Assembly: GCF_014649755.1 (NCBI RefSeq)
Contig: NZ_BMTQ01000002.1
Span: 324,761 to 388,760 of the forward strand
DNA: 64,000 nucleotides
Origin: Streptomyces litmocidini
GTDB taxonomy: Bacteria; Actinomycetota; Actinomycetes; Streptomycetales; Streptomycetaceae
Direction: 5' to 3'
The notes under the pieces are model-generated. The model was not told the DNA's origin and did not search any database. It saw only the letters and a program-made list of their open reading frames with translations. The position numbers were made by a program, and so were the translations under genes. Positions 8,523-16,506 of the stretch are shown here, piece after piece (positions within the stretch are counted from its first letter, which is position 1; each line of letters begins with the position of its first letter).

Positions 8523-9181
8523 GCACCACGGAAGAACAGCCCGAGCCGATCCAGTACGACGAGGGGTTCGGCACCGAGATCGGCGTCGGGCCGCACCCGG
8601 AGCCGTGGCCGCGGGACGAGCGGTACGACCCCGAACTGCTCGCCGGCGGCGACCGGCGCAACGTCGTGGACCGCTACCGGTACTGGACGCGCGAGGCGGT
8701 CGTCGCCGACCTGGACACCCGGCGCCACGACTTCCACGTGGCGGTGGAGAACTGGGGCCACGACTTCAACATCGGTTCGGTCGTGCGGACCGCGAACGCC
8801 TTCCTGGCGAAGGAGGTCCACATCGTGGGCCGCCGCCGCTGGAACCGGCGGGGCGCCATGGTCACCGACCGCTACCAGCACGTCCGGCACCACCCGGACA
8901 CCGCGTCGCTGACCTCGTGGGCGGCGGCCGAGGGCATTCCCGTCATCGGGATCGACAACCTGCCGGGCTCCGTCCCGCTGGAACGGACCGTGCTCCCCCG
9001 CCGCTGCGTGCTGCTCTTTGGGCAGGAGGGCCCGGGGCTCACCGAGGAGGCCCGCGCCCATGTGGAGATGGTCTGCTCGATCGCCCAGTTCGGCTCGACC
9101 CGGTCGATCAACGCGGGCGCGGCCGCCGCGATCGCCATGCACGCGTGGGTGCAGCGGCACGCGGAGATCGAGGCGCCGTAG
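8519..9181 (+). CDS. TrmH/SpoU-family RNA methyltransferase
   Basis: A 220-residue SPOUT methyltransferase. The start is the GTG at 8519, overlapping the HTTM TGA. Motif 1 is seen as HDFNIGSVVRTANAF near residue 85, motif 2 as LLFGQEGPGLTEEA near 165, and motif 3 as AQFGSTRSINAGAAAAIAMH near 190. These together form the trefoil-knot S-adenosylmethionine site of 2'-O-ribose methyltransferases. Which RNA and nucleotide it modifies cannot be read from the sequence. Its coupling to an HTTM gene is unusual for an RNA-modification enzyme and may be accidental clustering. Confidence 0.92.
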   Translation: MSTTEEQPEPIQYDEGFGTEIGVGPHPEPWPRDERYDPELLAGGDRRNVVDRYRYWTREAVVADLDTRRHDFHVAVENWGHDFNIGSVVRTANAFLAKEVHIVGRRRWNRRGAMVTDRYQHVRHHPDTASLTSWAAAEGIPVIGIDNLPGSVPLERTVLPRRCVLLFGQEGPGLTEEARAHVEMVCSIAQFGSTRSINAGAAAAIAMHAWVQRHAEIEAP

Positions 9182-9217
9182 AGCCCGGGGGCGGCAAGGC
9201 CTCGGATCCCGCGAGCT

Positions 9218-9247
9218 CTCGTGGAGGCCCCGGAGGACCTCCACGAG
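9218..9247. terminator. Bidirectional terminator between trmH-like gene and paaN
   Basis: A perfect 10-bp stem (9218-9227 CTCGTGGAGG with 9238-9247) with a 10-nt loop lies in the 73-base gap between two convergent genes and can serve both. Confidence 0.75.
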
Positions 9248-9254
9248 GCCGTGA

Positions 9255-10952
9255 TCAGGCCTGGCGGCGGACCTCCACCACCCGGAAGCGGTTGGAGACG
9301 AAGGCGCCGTCGCACAGGGCGGCGTTCGCCGCCGGGTTGCCGCCGGAGCCGTGGAAGTCGGAGAACGCGGCCGTCTGGTTCACGTACACCCCGCCCGTGA
9401 GGTTCAGCGAGAGCTGGGCCGACTCCTCCAGGCAGACCTCCTCCACCGCGCGCTCGGTGTCCGCCGAGGTCGTGTAGGCGCCGACCGTCATCGCGCCCTT
9501 CTCGCGGACCGTGCGGCGCAGCAGCTCCAGGGCGTCGGCGGTGGAGTCCACCGAGACGGCGAAGGAGACCGGGCCGAAGCACTCCGAGAAGTACGCGGCC
9601 TGGGCGTCCGGCTTGGAGCCGTCCAGCTTCACGATGACCGGCGTCCGGACCACGGCGTCCGGGTACTCCGGGTTGACCACCTCGCGGGAGGCGAGCGCGA
9701 CCTCGCCGAGCCCGGCGGCGGCCTCCAGGCGCGCCTTCACGTCCGGGTTGACCAGGGCGCCGAGCAGACCGTTCGCCCGGGCGTCGTCGCCGAGCAGGCC
9801 GCCGACCGCCGCCGCGAGGTCGGCGACGACCTCGTCGTACGACTTCGGGCCCTGGTCGGTGGTGATGCCGTCGCGGGGGATCAGCAGGTTCTGCGGGGTG
9901 GTGCACATCTGGCCGCTGTACAGGGAGAGCGAGAAGGCCAGGTTGGCCAGCATCCCCTTGTAGTCGTCGGTGGAGTCGACCACGACCGTGTTGACGCCGG
10001 CCTTCTCGGTGTAGACCTGGGCCTGCCGGGCGTTGGCCTCCAGCCAGTCGCCGAAGGCGGTGGAGCCGGTGTAGTCGATGATCCGGATCTCGGGGCGGAC
10101 GGCCAGGGTCTTGGCGATGCCCTCGCCGGGACGCTCGACGGCGAGCGTGACCAGGTTCGGGTCGAAGCCGGCCTCCGCGAGCACCTCACGGGCGACCCTC
10201 ACCGTCAGCGCGAGCGGCAGGACGGCGCGCGGGTGCGGCTTGACCACGACCGGGTTGCCGGTGGCGAGGGAGGCGAACAGGCCCGGGTAGCCGTTCCACG
10301 TGGGGAAGGTGTTGCAGCCGATGACCAGGGCGATGCCGCGGCCGACCGGGGTGAACTCCTTGCTCAGCTCCAGGGGGTCGCGCTTGCCCTGCGGCTTGGA
10401 CCAGCCGGCCCGCCCGGCGGGCGTGCGGGTCTGCTCCTCGTACGCGTACGCCACGGCCTCCAGGCCGCGGTCCTGGGCGTGCGGGCCGCCGGCCTGGAAC
10501 GCCATCATGAACGCCTGGCCGCTGGTGTGCATGACGGCGTGGGCGAACTCGTGGGTCCGGGCGGAGATGCGGGCGAGGATCTCCAGGCAGACCAGGGCGC
10601 GGGTCTCGGCGCCGGCGTCCCGCCAGGCGCCCATGCCCGCGCGCATGGCGGGGAGCAGCACGTCGAGGTCGGCGTGCGGGTACTCGATGCCGAGCGACGG
10701 GCCGTACGGCGAGGTCTCGCCACCGGTCCAGCCGTCCGTACCGGGCTGGTCGAGGTCGAAGCGGGTGTTCAGCGTGGACTGGTGGGCGGCGAGGCCCGCC
10801 GCCGCGTCGAGCGAGCCGTCCGTGCCGTACGCCTTCGGGTGCTCGGGGTACGGCGACCAGTAGGCGCGGGTGCGGATGGTGGCGAGCGCCTGGTCGAGTG
10901 TGGACCGGTGCTTCTCGGCCAGACGGTCGGTGGTCAGCTGAGCGGTGGCCAT
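9255..10952 (-). CDS. paaN: Phenylacetate degradation aldehyde dehydrogenase PaaN
   Basis: A 565-residue aldehyde-dehydrogenase-fold protein of the PaaN type. NAD(P)-binding residues are in VIGCNTFPTWNGYPGLFASLA-like sequence, split here as VIGCNTFPTW then GYPGLFASL. The catalytic Glu is in YTEKAGVN and the catalytic Cys in SGQMCTTPQN near residue 350. It oxidises the semialdehyde formed after ring opening of oxepin-CoA. Unlike enterobacterial PaaZ (about 680 residues) it has no C-terminal MaoC-like hydrolase domain, so ring hydrolysis must come from a separate protein that I do not see in this window. It diverges from paaH across a shared palindrome. Confidence 0.93.
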   Translation of the reverse strand: MATAQLTTDRLAEKHRSTLDQALATIRTRAYWSPYPEHPKAYGTDGSLDAAAGLAAHQSTLNTRFDLDQPGTDGWTGGETSPYGPSLGIEYPHADLDVLLPAMRAGMGAWRDAGAETRALVCLEILARISARTHEFAHAVMHTSGQAFMMAFQAGGPHAQDRGLEAVAYAYEEQTRTPAGRAGWSKPQGKRDPLELSKEFTPVGRGIALVIGCNTFPTWNGYPGLFASLATGNPVVVKPHPRAVLPLALTVRVAREVLAEAGFDPNLVTLAVERPGEGIAKTLAVRPEIRIIDYTGSTAFGDWLEANARQAQVYTEKAGVNTVVVDSTDDYKGMLANLAFSLSLYSGQMCTTPQNLLIPRDGITTDQGPKSYDEVVADLAAAVGGLLGDDARANGLLGALVNPDVKARLEAAAGLGEVALASREVVNPEYPDAVVRTPVIVKLDGSKPDAQAAYFSECFGPVSFAVSVDSTADALELLRRTVREKGAMTVGAYTTSADTERAVEEVCLEESAQLSLNLTGGVYVNQTAAFSDFHGSGGNPAANAALCDGAFVSNRFRVVEVRRQA

Positions 10953-11007
10953 CGATGGACCAACTCCTCGTCGAGCTGGGCAGGGAGACGCTTACGGAGT
11001 TAGAGTA

Positions 11008-11025
11008 ACCGAACGATCGGTCGGG
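11008..11025. promoter_or_regulatory. Putative PaaR operator between paaN and paaH
   Basis: The sequence ACCGAACGATCGGTCGGG shares 17 consecutive bases with the reverse complement of the paaA site at 6391-6408. It contains the core ACCGAACGATCGGT at 11008-11021. It lies in the 124-base divergent interval and is placed to control both genes. The adjacent TetR gene (12681-13274) is the natural candidate to bind it. Confidence 0.82.
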
Positions 11026-11076
11026 ACAAGGGGGTCCGTCGATCCTGTGGAAAACCCATCGGGGAGGATCACTCCC

Positions 11077-12684
11077 ATGAGCGCCAACGTGACCGTCAGG
11101 GGGAGCGACGACGTGACCGCCAGTGAGACCGCCGTGGAGCAGGACGACACCGCCGCCGTGGAACAGGACCGGACCGCCGCCGTCGGACGGGACCGCGTCG
11201 TCGCCGTCGTCGGCACCGGCACCATGGGCCAGGGCATCGCCCAGGTCGCGCTGGTCGCCGGCCACCCCGTGCGCCTCTACGACAGTGCCCCCGGCCGGGC
11301 CGCCGAGGCCGTCGCCGCCCTCACCGCCCGCCTGGACCGGCTCGTGGAGAAGGGGCGCCTGGACGCGGGCGCCCGGGAGGCCGCCGTCGGCCGGCTGCAC
11401 CCGGCCGAGGACCCCGCCGAGCTCGCGGACGCCGCCCTCGTGATCGAGGCGATCGTCGAGGACCTCTCCGTCAAGCAGCGGCTCTTCGCCGACCTGGAGA
11501 AGATCGTCGGCGACGACACCGTCCTCGCCACGAACACCTCCTCCCTCTCCGTCACCGCCATCGCGGGAGGGCTGCGGCTGCCCGGCCGTTTCGTCGGCCT
11601 CCACTTCTTCAACCCGGCACCGCTGCTCCCCCTCGTCGAGGTCGTCAGCGGCTTCGCCACCGACGCGGACGTCGCCACGCGCGCGTACGAGACGGTGAAG
11701 GGCTGGGGCAAGACGCCCGTGCGCTGCGCGGACACCCCCGGCTTCATCGTGAACCGGGTCGCCCGCCCCTTCTACGCCGAGGCGCTCCGGGTCTTCGAGG
11801 AGGGCGCGGCCGACCCCGCCACCATCGACGCCGCCCTGCGCGAGTGCGGAGGATTCCGCATGGGTCCCTTCGAGCTGACCGACCTCATCGGGCAGGACGT
11901 GAACGAGGCCGTCACCCGGTCGGTGTGGGAGTCCTTCCACCAGGACCCGAAGTTCACCCCCTCGCTGGCGCAGCGCCGGCTCGTCGAGTCGGGGCGGCTC
12001 GGCCGCAAGTCGGGGCACGGCTGGTTCTCGTACGCGGAGGGCGCGGAGCGGCCCGGGCCGCACACCGCGCCGCCGGCCGGGGCGCCCGGGCGGATCGCCG
12101 TACGCGGGGACCTGGGGCCCGCCGAGCCGCTGATCGAGCTCTTCGAGGAGGCCGGGATCGAGGTCCGGCGCAAGGGCGGCAACGGATACGTCCTGCTGCC
12201 CGGCGGCGCCCGGCTCTGCCTCGCCGACGGCGAGACCGCCTTCGAGTACTGCACCGACGAGATCATCTATTTCGACCTCGCGCTGGACTACGCGCGCGCG
12301 AGCCGGATCGTCCTGTCGACCGGCGAGCACACCTCGGACGAGTCCCTCGCCGAGGCCGTGGGCCTCTTCCAGGCGCTCGGCAAGCAGGTGTCCGTCATCG
12401 GCGACGTGCCCGGCATGATCGTCGCCCGTACGGTCGCGATGCTCGCCGACCTCGCGGCCGACGCGGTCGACCGGGGCGTCGCCACCGCCGAGGACGTCGA
12501 CACGGCCATGCGCCTCGGGGTCAACTACCCCGTCGGCCCGCTGGAGTGGGCCGGGAAGGTGGGGCACGCGCGCGTGCGCGACCTGCTCATGGAGCTGCAC
12601 GAGCGCTACCCGACGGGCCGGTACGCCCCCAGCCTGGCCACCGCCCGCCGGGGATACGCCGAGGAAGGGCAGGGCTCCCGATGA
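11077..12684 (+). CDS. paaH: 3-hydroxyacyl-CoA dehydrogenase PaaH
   Basis: A 535-residue NAD-dependent dehydrogenase that oxidises 3-hydroxyadipyl-CoA in the lower phenylacetate pathway. The ATG at 11077 is preceded by GGGGAGGA. Residues 1-37 are an acidic low-complexity leader. The Rossmann motif GTGTMGQG lies near residue 45, and NTSSLSVTAIA and GLHFFNPAPLLPLVEVV follow as in 3-hydroxyacyl-CoA dehydrogenases. The 3HCDH C-terminal domain is duplicated (about residues 220-320 and 430-530), as in the longer PaaH/PaaC class; the second copy has PGMIVARTVAMLADLAADAV. The stop overlaps the TetR start (ATGA). Confidence 0.93.
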   Translation: MSANVTVRGSDDVTASETAVEQDDTAAVEQDRTAAVGRDRVVAVVGTGTMGQGIAQVALVAGHPVRLYDSAPGRAAEAVAALTARLDRLVEKGRLDAGAREAAVGRLHPAEDPAELADAALVIEAIVEDLSVKQRLFADLEKIVGDDTVLATNTSSLSVTAIAGGLRLPGRFVGLHFFNPAPLLPLVEVVSGFATDADVATRAYETVKGWGKTPVRCADTPGFIVNRVARPFYAEALRVFEEGAADPATIDAALRECGGFRMGPFELTDLIGQDVNEAVTRSVWESFHQDPKFTPSLAQRRLVESGRLGRKSGHGWFSYAEGAERPGPHTAPPAGAPGRIAVRGDLGPAEPLIELFEEAGIEVRRKGGNGYVLLPGGARLCLADGETAFEYCTDEIIYFDLALDYARASRIVLSTGEHTSDESLAEAVGLFQALGKQVSVIGDVPGMIVARTVAMLADLAADAVDRGVATAEDVDTAMRLGVNYPVGPLEWAGKVGHARVRDLLMELHERYPTGRYAPSLATARRGYAEEGQGSR

Positions 12685-13274
12685 CCACGGCGAAGCGCGA
12701 CACGTACACCCCCGAGACGCTGCTGTCGGTCGCGGTGCGGGTCTTCAACGAGCGCGGCTACGACGGCACGTCGATGGAGCACCTGTCCAAGGCGGCCGGG
12801 ATCTCGAAGTCCTCGATCTACCACCACGTGGCGGGCAAGGAGGAGCTGCTGCGGCGCGCGGTCAGCCGGGCGCTCGACGGGCTCTTCGCGATCCTCGACG
12901 AGCCGGGCGCCGGGCGCGGCCGGGCCGTCGAGCGGGTCGAGTACGTCACGCGCCGCACCGTCGAGGTGCTGATCGCGGAGCTGCCGTACGTGACGCTGCT
13001 GCTGCGCGTGCGGGGCAACACCGGCACCGAGCGGTGGGCGATGGAACGGCGCCGCGAGTTCGACCACCGGGTGGCCGAGCTGCTGAAGGCCGCCGTCGCC
13101 GAGGGGGACCTGCGGGCCGACGTGGACATCCGGCTCGCGACCCGGCTTCTCTTCGGCATGATCAACTCGCTGGTGGAGTGGTACCGGCCGCATCCGGACG
13201 CGACGGCGGAGCGGGACCAGCTCGCCGAGACCGTCGCCCACCTGGCCTTCGACGGGCTGCGGACGGCCCGCTGA
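12681..13274 (+). CDS. paaR: TetR-family regulator, probable phenylacetate repressor PaaR
   Basis: A 197-residue protein with an N-terminal TetR helix-turn-helix at about residues 10-55 (TLLSVAVRVFNERGYDGTSMEHL, AAGISKSSIYHHVAGKEEL, here given in parts). The C-terminal ligand domain is all-helical and includes a GMINSLVEWYRPH motif common in acyl-CoA-responsive members. It is translationally coupled to paaH (ATGA), so it autoregulates if it binds the 11008-11025 palindrome. The name PaaR is inferred from location and operator match; phenylacetyl-CoA is the expected inducer from characterised PaaR proteins. Confidence 0.82.
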   Translation: MTTAKRDTYTPETLLSVAVRVFNERGYDGTSMEHLSKAAGISKSSIYHHVAGKEELLRRAVSRALDGLFAILDEPGAGRGRAVERVEYVTRRTVEVLIAELPYVTLLLRVRGNTGTERWAMERRREFDHRVAELLKAAVAEGDLRADVDIRLATRLLFGMINSLVEWYRPHPDATAERDQLAETVAHLAFDGLRTAR

Positions 13275-13588
13275 GGCGTCGTACGGGCTTCCGCCGGCCG
13301 CCGTACGGGCGCCGTACGGCGGCCGGCTGTCCGCCGTACGGCGCTGCCCGCCCGCCGTATACGGCGCTGTCCGCCGTGCAGGCCGCTGGGCTGCCCGGAG
13401 GGCCTCTCGGAGGTTCCTCCGTGGCTGCCACCCCCTGGGGGCTCCGCCGGCCCCCTCCTGCGGCCCGTCCGGCCCGGCCGTCGCTGCCGCCGCTCGTACT
13501 GCCGACCGCCGATCCCCCGTACGGCCCACCGCGGGTCCGGCGAGCGGGCCGACGGCCCGGCGGGCGGCTCTGGGGCCCCGCGGAGGGG
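13275..13588. other. Gene-free stretch rich in CCGTACGG repeats
   Basis: This 314-base convergent interval holds no convincing gene. Its first 115 bases carry many copies of the self-complementary octamer CCGTACGG or its core GTACGG, separated by short GC-rich linkers, so several alternative hairpins are possible. The remainder is proline/arginine-codon-like low-complexity GC sequence. It probably supplies termination for paaR and bkdR. Confidence 0.6.
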
Positions 13589-14128
13589 TCAGCGGCCCGG
13601 TGCGCGGTGGTCCGGGTCGAGGTCCGTCTCCTCGAAGACCAGTAGGGTCCGGGTCGAGAGCACCTCCGGGATCGACTGGAGCTTGGTGAGCACCAGCTCG
13701 CGCAGGGTCCGGTTGTCGGGGGTGTGGACGAGCAGCAGGACGTCGAAATCACCGCTGACCAGGGCGATGTGCGCGGCTCCCGGCAGTGCCTGGAGCTGTT
13801 CGCGCACGGTCCGCCAGGAGTTCTGGACGATCTTGAGCGTGATGTAGGCGGAGGCTCCGTGCCCCGCCCGCTCGTGGTTGACGCGGGCGCTGAAGCCGCG
13901 GATCACCCCGTCGTCGATGAGCCGGTTGATCCGCGCGTACGCGTTGGCCCGGGAGACGTGCACCCGCTCGGCCACGGAGCGGATCGAGGCGCGGCCGTCC
14001 GTCTGCAGGATGCGGAGGATGTCGCGGTCGATGGGGTCCAGCGGGCGCGCCGGAGGCCCTGTGGACCCCGCCGCCGGTACCGGGGCGACGACCTGCTCCC
14101 AGTCGTCGGCCATTTGTTCATCCGCCAT
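13589..14128 (-). CDS. bkdR: Lrp/AsnC-family regulator of the branched-chain oxoacid dehydrogenase operon
   Basis: A 179-residue Lrp/AsnC protein. The start is the ATG at 14128, preceded by GGAGAGAGG. A Pro/Gly-rich leader of about 30 residues precedes the winged helix-turn-helix (DRDILRILQTDGRASIRSVA, then VSRANAYARINRL) at about residues 35-80. The ligand-sensing RAM domain follows (ALVSGDFDVLLLVHT). In Streptomyces coelicolor an Lrp-type BkdR next to bkd genes is known to regulate them; this gene is divergent from bkdABC with the same arrangement. Ligand is presumably a branched-chain amino acid or oxoacid. Confidence 0.88.
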   Translation of the reverse strand: MADEQMADDWEQVVAPVPAAGSTGPPARPLDPIDRDILRILQTDGRASIRSVAERVHVSRANAYARINRLIDDGVIRGFSARVNHERAGHGASAYITLKIVQNSWRTVREQLQALPGAAHIALVSGDFDVLLLVHTPDNRTLRELVLTKLQSIPEVLSTRTLLVFEETDLDPDHRAPGR

Positions 14129-14173
14129 GTGCCCCCGCCTCTCTCCGGTGGACGACCTGCCCTCATCCCAGGC

Positions 14174-14195
14174 TGTGGAGAACCGTTTGTCCACA
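14174..14195. promoter_or_regulatory. Inverted pair of DnaA-box-like nonamers in the bkdR-bkdA interval
   Basis: TTGTCCACA at 14187-14195 matches the Streptomyces DnaA-box consensus exactly. The opposite strand of 14174-14182 reads TTCTCCACA, a common variant. They face each other 4 bases apart, and the enclosing sequence is a 7-bp inverted repeat (CTGTGGA/TCCACAG). It could equally be a BkdR operator, since it lies between bkdR and bkdA. Both readings are inference. Confidence 0.5.
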
Positions 14196-14229
14196 GGCTG
14201 GAGGTGCCTGTAGCCAAAATGCCTCCACG

Positions 14230-14247
14230 ACCGAACAATCGGTAGGT
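14230..14247. promoter_or_regulatory. Third copy of the PaaR-type palindrome, upstream of bkdA
   Basis: ACCGAACAATCGGTAGGT agrees at 16 of 18 positions with the paa operator form ACCGAACGATCGGTCGGT. It lies 68 bases upstream of the chosen bkdA start and about 100 bases from the divergent bkdR start. This placement suggests that the phenylacetate regulator also acts on the first branched-chain dehydrogenase operon. Confidence 0.7.
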
Positions 14248-14314
14248 GAGGCGCGCCACACTCGCGCCACCCGCCTTCGGGTCTTGTGCCCGCTCCGATG
14301 AGGAGGTGGACTCG

Positions 14315-15463
14315 TTGCAACAGCGCAGTTCGACAGTCCAAGAGCCGCCCGGTGCCGTCCCCGCTGACCGGCACACCCCGCCGACGTGGCAGCCGCGTAC
14401 CGACCCCGCCCCGCTGCTGCCGGAGGCCGAGCCGCTGCGTGTGCTCGGCACGGACGCCGTGGCCGACGCCGACCCCGCGCTGCTGCTCCGGCTCTACGCG
14501 GAGCTGATCCGCGGCCGCCGGTACAACACCCAGGCCACCGCCCTCACCAAACAGGGCCGACTCGCCGTGTACCCGTCCACCACCGGCCAGGAGGCGTGCG
14601 AGATCGCCGCCGCCCTCGCCCTGGAGGAGCGGGACTGGCTCTTCCCCTCGTACCGCGACACGCTGGCGGCCGTCGCCCGGGGCCTCGACCCCGTCCAGGC
14701 CCTCACCCTGCTGCGCGGCGACTGGCACACCGGGTACGACCCGCACGAGCACCGCATCGCGCCGCTCTGCACGCCCCTCGCCACCCAGCTCCCGCACGCG
14801 GTGGGCCTCGCCCACGCCGCCCGGCTCAAGGGCGACGACGTCGTGGCCCTGGCCATGGTCGGCGACGGCGGCACCAGCGAGGGCGACTTCCACGAGGCGC
14901 TGAACTTCGCCGCCGTCTGGCAGGCCCCCGTGGTCTTCCTCGTGCAGAACAACGGCTTCGCGATCTCCGTGCCGCTCGCCAAGCAGACCGCCGCCCCCTC
15001 CCTCGCCCACAAGGCCGTCGGGTACGGCATGCCGGGCCGGCTGGTCGACGGGAACGACGCGGTCGCCGTCCACCAGGTGCTCACCGAGGCCGTGGCCCGC
15101 GCGCGGCGCGGCGGCGGCCCCACCCTCGTCGAGGCGGTCACCTACCGGATCGACGCCCACACCAACGCCGACGACGCGACCCGCTACCGCACGTCCGACG
15201 AGGTCGAGGCCTGGCGGGCGCACGACCCGATCCTCATCCTCGAAAGGGAACTGACGGAGCGTGGCCTGCTCGACGAGGACGGCAGGCGCGCGGCGGCCGA
15301 GGCCGCCGAGACGATGGCTGCGGAGCTGCGCGAACGGATGAACGCCGACCCGGTGCTCGACCCGATGGAGCTCTTCTCCCACGTCTACGCGGAGCAGACG
15401 ACACAGCTGCGCGAACAGGCGGCGCAGCTGCGCGCCGAGCTCGAAGCCGAGGGTGAGGCGTGA
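14315..15463 (+). CDS. bkdA: Branched-chain 2-oxoacid dehydrogenase E1 alpha subunit (set 1)
   Basis: A 382-residue thiamine-diphosphate-dependent E1 alpha. I chose the TTG at 14315 because GAGGAGG ends 8 bases before it; a GTG at 14306 overlaps that site. The thiamine/Mg motif runs from GDGGTSEGD near residue 185 to the NN pair in FLVQNNGFAISVP. The C-terminal segment RIDAHTNADDATRYRT is typical of BCKDH E1 alpha. With E1 beta it decarboxylates oxoacids from Val, Leu and Ile, giving branched acyl-CoA starters for fatty acid synthesis. The E1 beta start overlaps the stop (TGATG). Confidence 0.93.
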   Translation: MQQRSSTVQEPPGAVPADRHTPPTWQPRTDPAPLLPEAEPLRVLGTDAVADADPALLLRLYAELIRGRRYNTQATALTKQGRLAVYPSTTGQEACEIAAALALEERDWLFPSYRDTLAAVARGLDPVQALTLLRGDWHTGYDPHEHRIAPLCTPLATQLPHAVGLAHAARLKGDDVVALAMVGDGGTSEGDFHEALNFAAVWQAPVVFLVQNNGFAISVPLAKQTAAPSLAHKAVGYGMPGRLVDGNDAVAVHQVLTEAVARARRGGGPTLVEAVTYRIDAHTNADDATRYRTSDEVEAWRAHDPILILERELTERGLLDEDGRRAAAEAAETMAAELRERMNADPVLDPMELFSHVYAEQTTQLREQAAQLRAELEAEGEA

Positions 15464-16506
15464 TGACGACCGCGACGACAGGCCCCGCCGCCAAGGCCGG
15501 CGGGAACGCCGCGAAGCCGAAGCCCGCCACGATGGCGCAGGCGCTCCAGCGCGCCATGCGCGACGCGATGGCCGAGGACCCGACCGTCCACGTGATGGGC
15601 GAGGACGTCGGCACCCTCGGTGGTGTCTTCCGGGTCACCGACGGGCTCGCCAAGGAGTTCGGCGAGGACCGGTGCACGGACACCCCGCTGGCCGAGGCGG
15701 GCATCCTCGGCGCGGCCGTCGGCATGGCCATGTACGGCCTGCGGCCGGTCGTGGAGATGCAGTTCGACGCGTTCGCGTACCCGGCGTTCGAGCAGCTGCT
15801 CTCCCACGTGGCGAAGATGCGGAACCGCACCCGCGGCGCGGTGTCGATGCCGATCGTCATCCGCGTCCCGTACGGCGGCGGGATCGGCGGCGTCGAGCAC
15901 CACAGCGACTCCTCCGAGGCCTACTACACGGCCACGCCGGGACTGCACGTCGTCACCCCGGCCACCGTCGAGGACGCCTACGGGCTGCTGCGCGCGGCCA
16001 TCGCCTCCGACGACCCGGTGGTCTTCCTGGAGCCCAAGCGGCTCTACTGGTCCAAGTCCGACTGGTCGCCCGAGGCGCCCGCGCCCGTCGAGCCGATCGG
16101 CAAGGCCGTCGTGCGGCGCCGGGGCACCGGGGCCACCCTGATCACCTACGGTCCCTCGCTGCCGGTCTGTCTGGAAGCGGCGGAAGCCGCCCAGGCCGAG
16201 GGCTGGGACCTGGAGGTCGTCGACCTGCGCTCGCTCGTGCCGTTCGACGACGAGACCGTCTGCGCCTCGGTGCGGCGCACCGGCCGCGCGGTCGTCGTCC
16301 ACGAGTCGACCGGCTTCGGCGGCCCCGGCGCGGAGATCGCCGCGCGCGTGGCCGAGCGGTGCTTCCACCACCTGGAGGCGCCGGTGCTGCGGGTCGCGGG
16401 CTTCGACATCCCGTACCCGCCGCCGATGCTGGAGCGGCACCATCTGCCGGGCGTGGACCGGGTCCTGGACGCGGTGGCGCGACTGCAGTGGGAGGCGGGC
16501 AGCTGA
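15463..16506 (+). CDS. bkdB: Branched-chain 2-oxoacid dehydrogenase E1 beta subunit (set 1)
   Basis: A 347-residue E1 beta. The ATG at 15463 overlaps the bkdA TGA; a GTG at 15460 is an alternative. An Ala/Lys-rich leader of about 20 residues precedes the transketolase-like domain. The motif MGEDVGTLGGVFR near residue 45 contains Glu47, which corresponds to the Glu that activates thiamine diphosphate in characterised E1 beta subunits. This residue is intact here but replaced in the second set. Further typical segments are VEMQFDAFAYPAFEQL and RVPYGGGIGGVEHHSDSSEA. The stop overlaps the E2 start (TGATG). Confidence 0.94.
   Translation: MTTATTGPAAKAGGNAAKPKPATMAQALQRAMRDAMAEDPTVHVMGEDVGTLGGVFRVTDGLAKEFGEDRCTDTPLAEAGILGAAVGMAMYGLRPVVEMQFDAFAYPAFEQLLSHVAKMRNRTRGAVSMPIVIRVPYGGGIGGVEHHSDSSEAYYTATPGLHVVTPATVEDAYGLLRAAIASDDPVVFLEPKRLYWSKSDWSPEAPAPVEPIGKAVVRRRGTGATLITYGPSLPVCLEAAEAAQAEGWDLEVVDLRSLVPFDDETVCASVRRTGRAVVVHESTGFGGPGAEIAARVAERCFHHLEAPVLRVAGFDIPYPPPMLERHHLPGVDRVLDAVARLQWEAGS

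Noticed and set aside
10293..10306. Further parS-like site in paaN
   Set aside because: GTTCCACGTGGGGA matches the parS palindrome at only 9 of 14 positions and has lost the right half-site.
10186..12600. Minus-strand open frame of 804 codons
   Set aside because: It is antisense to paaH, with its 3' part out of frame with paaN; the real genes have Rossmann and aldehyde dehydrogenase motifs.
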